This document shows positions 59,888 to 64,000 of a stretch of DNA of 64,000 nt, in pieces. The stretch comes from Gnetum montanum (Eukaryota > Streptophyta > Gnetopsida > Gnetales > Gnetaceae), in NCBI GenBank assembly GCA_015680685.1, contig MNCI01023636.1, positions 8,627 to 72,626 of the forward strand, read 5' to 3'. The position numbers and the translations under genes are program-made. Position 1 is the first letter of the stretch; each line of letters opens with the position of its first letter. The notes under the pieces are model-generated. The model saw only the letters and a program-made list of their open reading frames with translations. It was not told the origin of the DNA and did not search any database.

Positions 59888-60784
59888 TGATGAATAGTCA
59901 ATAATATAGGCTACATCGATGCATGCTTGTCAATGCAACCCTATTGATGTATCCCCATTAGCACATGTTAGGATGTGTTGATGTAGGTATGTTGCCGCTG
60001 ATGTAGTTATTACCTATATAAATGTGCACATCCCTTGCATTTATCACATCTTTTTATCTTAGTCGTAGCTGAACTCTTGCAGTTTTTTCCTTCAAGAGTT
60101 AGAATATTTTCCCTCTAAGTGCTTGTAACATGGATTTATGAGGTTTTATGAAATTTTATTCAAGTGCACATTTATTTGGACACATTGGCATGAATGACAA
60201 TAAAACTGAGATTTCCTATATTGATTACAACACTTTAGACTAGTTTACTTTTACTTTTTAAGACTTCACTTTACATGCAATTTACATTTATTTTCTTAAG
60301 TAATTAATTTAGTTAACCATAAGCATGTGAGTACGACCACTTCAAGCATAATATATCATTGCTTGCTATGCCTAGCAATGGAATACTTGGTACATCCAAT
60401 AATACACTTGGTAACCCAACAACATTAATATAACTTGAAGATATGTATGGCAAGTGGGAATAGATACTCTATGTTAGGATAGTTAATTAATAAAGTATTT
60501 AATTAGTTAATTAATTCAATCATTAAATCTTCATTCCATCATTAAGCAATTAAAAGAAGAATATAATAAAATAATTATAACAATAAACATCTTATGCCTC
60601 AGCCATACTTAACCATACACATAGTTAAACACAAGTGTGAATTGAGAAGACAATGACTTGCAACTATATAATTCACTATTTAGAAATATTGGCAACTCAG
60701 GTAACTAAGTCTATAGAATTCAATCAGATTACTTATCAATGCTTGTGATTTGCATTGGGTGTAGGGACCACCCACTACTTATCA
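59888..60784 (+). repeat. 5' LTR of the deleted plus-strand gypsy
   Basis: 897 bp, TGATGAAT...CTTATCA. The U3 array has TACATCGATGCATGC, TATTGATGTATCCCCAT and GATGTGTTGATGTAG (59922-59985), then a TATA (CTATATAAATG, about 60013-60023). Confidence 0.7.
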
Positions 60785-60803
60785 TTGGCATCGTTGTTGG
60801 GGA
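60785..60803 (+). other. Primer-binding site (Asp-tRNA type)
   Basis: TTGGCATCGTTGTTGGGGA directly after the LTR. It matches the plant Asp-tRNA 3' complement TTGGCGCCGTTGCCGGGGA apart from changes at C/G positions, as expected from methylated-C decay. Confidence 0.7.
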
Positions 60804-61899
60804 CTTAGTTTAGCTAAGTGTGTTAAATATTTTTAACTAGTGAATTCATATTAGATCATTATAAGGAAAATATAATGAGTCATTTTTGGTACAAAATACT
60901 AATAATAAAATTTATATTAAGACACACTTAATACACATCACTATGATGGCTTCTTCTTACATGAATGAATTACCATTGCATGTCGATGAATCCAATTAAC
61001 AATAGGATAGGACTCAAAGGACTACTAGTTAGAAGCCTCAGTAGCTACGAGTATTTAGGGTACATCCTAGATTCCTATCATCTAGATTTCATTGTTATTC
61101 TTCATTAAGATGAACACTTACATTGGAGGGATATGGATGATAACATTCTGTTACCACCTGATTAGTTAGTTCCCACCATGCTTATGGATAAACTTATAAG
61201 ATTGGGAATTAAATTAGCTAGCCTAGAGTATGAGGTAACTGACCATACCTCTACGGGCTATTAGTCATCTAAAGCACAAATCAAAAAGGATTGAAACATG
61301 GAGGCACATCATGAAGCCTTCAAGAGCAAAATGATCTAGACTCCATTGTTTCTACAATTATAGAAAGAGGACCTTGATTTCTTCTCAAGGTTGTCTCAAT
61401 ACATAGATTCTCCTTCTTTCATTGAGAACAACACCCTTCACCAACTATTTTAGTCAATCTTGGAGAACCTTGGTGAGGAGAGGATGAATTCCAAGGTCCA
61501 AAGAACATTAAATAATAAATATTCTAGTCATTTGTCCATAGACAAGGATAACAACAATGATAAGAAGAAGAACTAGGTAAAGAATCATAGGAGAAGGACT
61601 AGTTAGTATTATTATTCTAGTCCTCCACCTTCACCATCCTCCTCATTATCAAATTATGATAAGAGGAGTCATGGCTAAGACAAAAGGAGAAGTCATCAGG
61701 ATCAAGATAGAGATGATAAGAAACCCCATTACGATGATAGGAACAAGGAGCATAGACAACCACGAGAGAAAGAGGAGTGTCATTGAGAGAGGAGGTACAA
61801 CAGGACTCATCATAAAAGGCATGGCCATGATAGGGACCACTGTGGACGTGATGACTATGATGAACCATTACTAACCACTAGAAATGTGCTGAATGTGTT

Positions 61900-62350
61900 A
61901 GAAGTAGTTTGAATCCCCACTAGGCATTAAAAGGATAGCAAGATTAAAAGGTTAAATATAAATAAAATCCCCAAGTTTGAAAGGGGATATAATGCTAATC
62001 CACAACATCATCTACAAGCTTTTCATGATGCATGTGTCTTACAAAACATTGAGAATGAGTAGCATATGCCAAAATTGTTCACAAAGATACTCATCAAAGA
62101 AGTAGAAAGTTGGTACTAGTCTTTAGAACCAAAATCAATTTGTAGGTATAGTACAATGCTAGAGTTGTTCAATGACAAGTACTAGACACACGCCTTAGTG
62201 TCCAACTTAAGGAAACAAATTCAAGGATGTAAAAAAGGTAATCATGAATCCTTGGATGTAGCCATGGGTAGGTATTGGTCTCTCTTGCACTAATGCCTAG
62301 GCCATGGATTTTCTCAAAGGAAGTAGCTTCATCACATTATAGCTATGCGT
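61900..62350 (+). pseudogene. gag of the deleted plus-strand gypsy
   Basis: Closely parallels element 1 gag: NANPQHHLQAFHDACVLQN, IKEVESWY, SLEPKSICRYSTMLELFNDK, AMGRYWSLLH. Stops replace Trp and Gln codons. A region with repeated Arg/Asp/His codons lies upstream (61560-61870). Confidence 0.72.
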
Positions 62351-62845
62351 TTCCTAATGAATAAGCTAGTAGTGAGCCCTTATGTCATATGGTGGCTAGT
62401 AATTTTATAGAATTTTGATCTTACCATGATGGATAGGAAGGGAACTAAGAACATGATTTTCAATCACTTTTCTTAGTTGAGATGGGAAAAAAAAGAGGAT
62501 GAGGAGTATTTATTTGATCAATTTCCAGAAAACCTCCTCTTTGCTAAATCCATAGATGTTCAAGAGCCTAGGGTTACTAATTAGTACGATGATTTCCTTT
62601 CCTATCTTCTCATATAGGAGACTCCAATAGAATGGGACAACAAGAAGAAACAATAGTTTCTTCACTAGGTCAAGCATTAGATATAGATCCAAGGTAACCT
62701 ATAAAAGGCTTATGTTGATGATCTAGTTTGATGGTGTGTACTTGATAATTATTAGTTACACATTCTGTAGGATGCTCATGAGGATCTTTACGGGAGCCAT
62801 TACACAAAAAGGAGGATCATTGGGATGTTTATACTAGCACACATC
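62350..62845 (+). pseudogene. RNase H end plus integrase zinc region, fused to gag by deletion
   Basis: At about 62349 the gag frame (ATAGCTATGCGT) joins TTCCTAATGAATAAGC, the RNase H stretch FLMNKLVVSPYVIWWLVIL. It continues through a pol linker (62480-62690) to YVDDLVWWCVLDNYQLHILQ (a stop replaces one Trp) and GSHYTKRRIIG, the HHCC region of integrase, then ends. Confidence 0.68.
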
Positions 62846-62849
62846 ACAT

Positions 62850-64000
62850 CCATTCTCTTCTTTAGAACTTGAATTTGTAACATCCTCAATAATAAATTTT
62901 TCTTTATTCTTATATTTATCATATCCATTGTTCTTCTTCTTCTTATTTTTCTTATTTTTACCTCTAATAAATGCTTACTTAGTCTTATTTTTTACTATCT
63001 CTAGTGTAGTTGTAAATTTTCTATTAACTGAGTCTCACATCTTTTCAACTTTGGCCACAATGTGATTGATAAGTTTTTGTATTGGAAACATTTTTCTTTA
63101 AATCACATCTTCCATTGATTCCTTCCCTTGTGTTTCATAACTTCTTACATCTCTCTTCTTAAGGGAAGGACCTCTATTGTATTCTTTAGCTAAGTCTTTC
63201 TTTCTTAGCTTCTTTCTTAGCAACCTAGTTTAGTAGCCTTTGTATGAAATGGACTATAGTTTTTGATAATCTTTCATAGGCGTATACACCAAGGGTATCT
63301 CTTTTCTTTCTTGTTTCTTAACCTAACAATTATATGCCTTGGCTATTTTTTTTGAGAGAATTCATACCTCGAGCACCTATATAAGAGTAAATAATACCTA
63401 CTCATGGTTGCATCTAGGGATTCATGGATTCCTTGTTTTCATCTTGAATTTTATTTTTCAAGTTCATCTTATACTTATTATTGAATAACTATATCATCAT
63501 GCTCCATCTTTAGAATAATTCTTGTTTTAAGGGTTTATACCAAACCTCTACTTCTTTGATGATTATTCTCAAAAATAGCTTTAATGTCTACTAATTATTT
63601 TTGATATTTTGTAAGGCATAGACATCATAAAAATATTGAGGTGGTGTTACATTATATTCTCCTTCAAATTATAGAATGTTATTCATATCAAGTAATTTGA
63701 TACAACTATTCATATAATGCACTATAGCAATGTACACAATTTTTCTAATATTGATCATGCTTTTTGTGATTAATAGGGATTGATCATAGTCTTTGGGTTC
63801 ATTATATCTATTGTAGTAGTGAATCCTTTCATGCTCTTCATTGTCTCTTCTTTTATGCCTTCGTTCTTTATCTTTATCTTTTTGTTCATCTTCATCTTCA
63901 TCAAGATATCCTTCTTATTCTAGTCATACATTATGATCCCTTCTTCTCTACCTATCATGATCTCTTTGAAAAGTTCTTTCTCTATGCCTTTATTTAACTT
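62850..64000 (-). pseudogene. gag remnant of a minus-strand gypsy (probably element 3)
   Basis: Aligns by position with 44970-46000 of element 1. Shared words include 'taagagtaaataat/gtacctac', 'catggttgcatctagggattcatg' against 'catggcagcatccaagggttcatg', and the 'tttgtaaggca' block. Heavily decayed. It runs off the window, so its 5' LTR would lie to the right. Confidence 0.55.

Larger units (their letters stand above)
59888..62845 (+). mobile_element. Deleted gypsy relative on the plus strand
   Basis: 5' LTR 59888-60784, primer site 60785-60803, gag about 60950-62350, then a direct join to RNase H and on to the integrase zinc region, ending near 62845. Protease, RT, most of RNase H, the integrase core, third ORF and 3' LTR are missing. 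It sits between element 3's spacer and a gag remnant of opposite strand. Confidence 0.65.

Noticed and set aside
1-64000. tRNA, rRNA, CRISPR array or bacterial-type operon
   Set aside because: No clover-leaf boxes A/B, rRNA segments or regularly spaced repeats were seen; spliced genes and plant retroelements exclude a prokaryotic reading.

Overview
This is plant nuclear DNA. The one recognisable host gene is a chloroplast choline monooxygenase-like (CMO-like) Rieske oxygenase on the minus strand. Its exons 1-8 lie between 31095 and 8750, and the 3' end is missing, probably beyond the left edge. One intron is about 16.4 kb and another about 3.6 kb, both filled with decayed retroelements. Very long introns and old, transition-riddled transposons fit a large-genome seed plant, most likely a gymnosperm. 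That is inference; the species is not identified.

Layout. 1-8.7 kb (left of the last visible CMO exon): pieces of two LINEs, a fragment resembling a nodulin-like membrane transporter, a TATA-bearing LTR-like repeat, and copy A of an unusual coiled-coil plus J-domain ORF. 8.75-31.1 kb: the CMO-like gene. Its introns hold an assembly gap, three LINE regions, J-domain ORF copies B and C, two Ty3-type LTRs, and an LTR family called C here. 31.1-33.0 kb: upstream flank, nothing recognised.

33-64 kb is a retrotransposon nest. The oldest layer is a minus-strand Ty3/gypsy element (element 3: 3' LTR 32993-33868, third ORF split across 34.3-59.06 kb, gag-like remnant 62.85-64 kb). Into its third ORF went a complete 13.26-kb related gypsy element (element 1, 34550-47806, perfect 5-bp target duplication CATGG) and, about 75 bp further on in the host sequence, an 8.9-kb copia-like element without pol (47892-56773). 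A plus-strand gypsy relative with a large internal deletion (59888-62845) sits to the right. All are inactive: many in-frame stops, lost integrase catalytic acids, internal deletions.

Three things deserve attention. (1) Three degenerate copies of an ORF ending in a J-domain-like module; in two of them it follows a LINE ORF2 tail. (2) A third ORF downstream of pol in the gypsy family, preceded by an internal copy of the element's own LTR promoter motif plus TATA box; the motif differs between two elements but matches each one's own LTR. (3) Several unrelated LTR families here carry family-specific arrays of short near-palindromes upstream of a TATA box. Everything was read by eye; boundaries without a stated motif are approximate.
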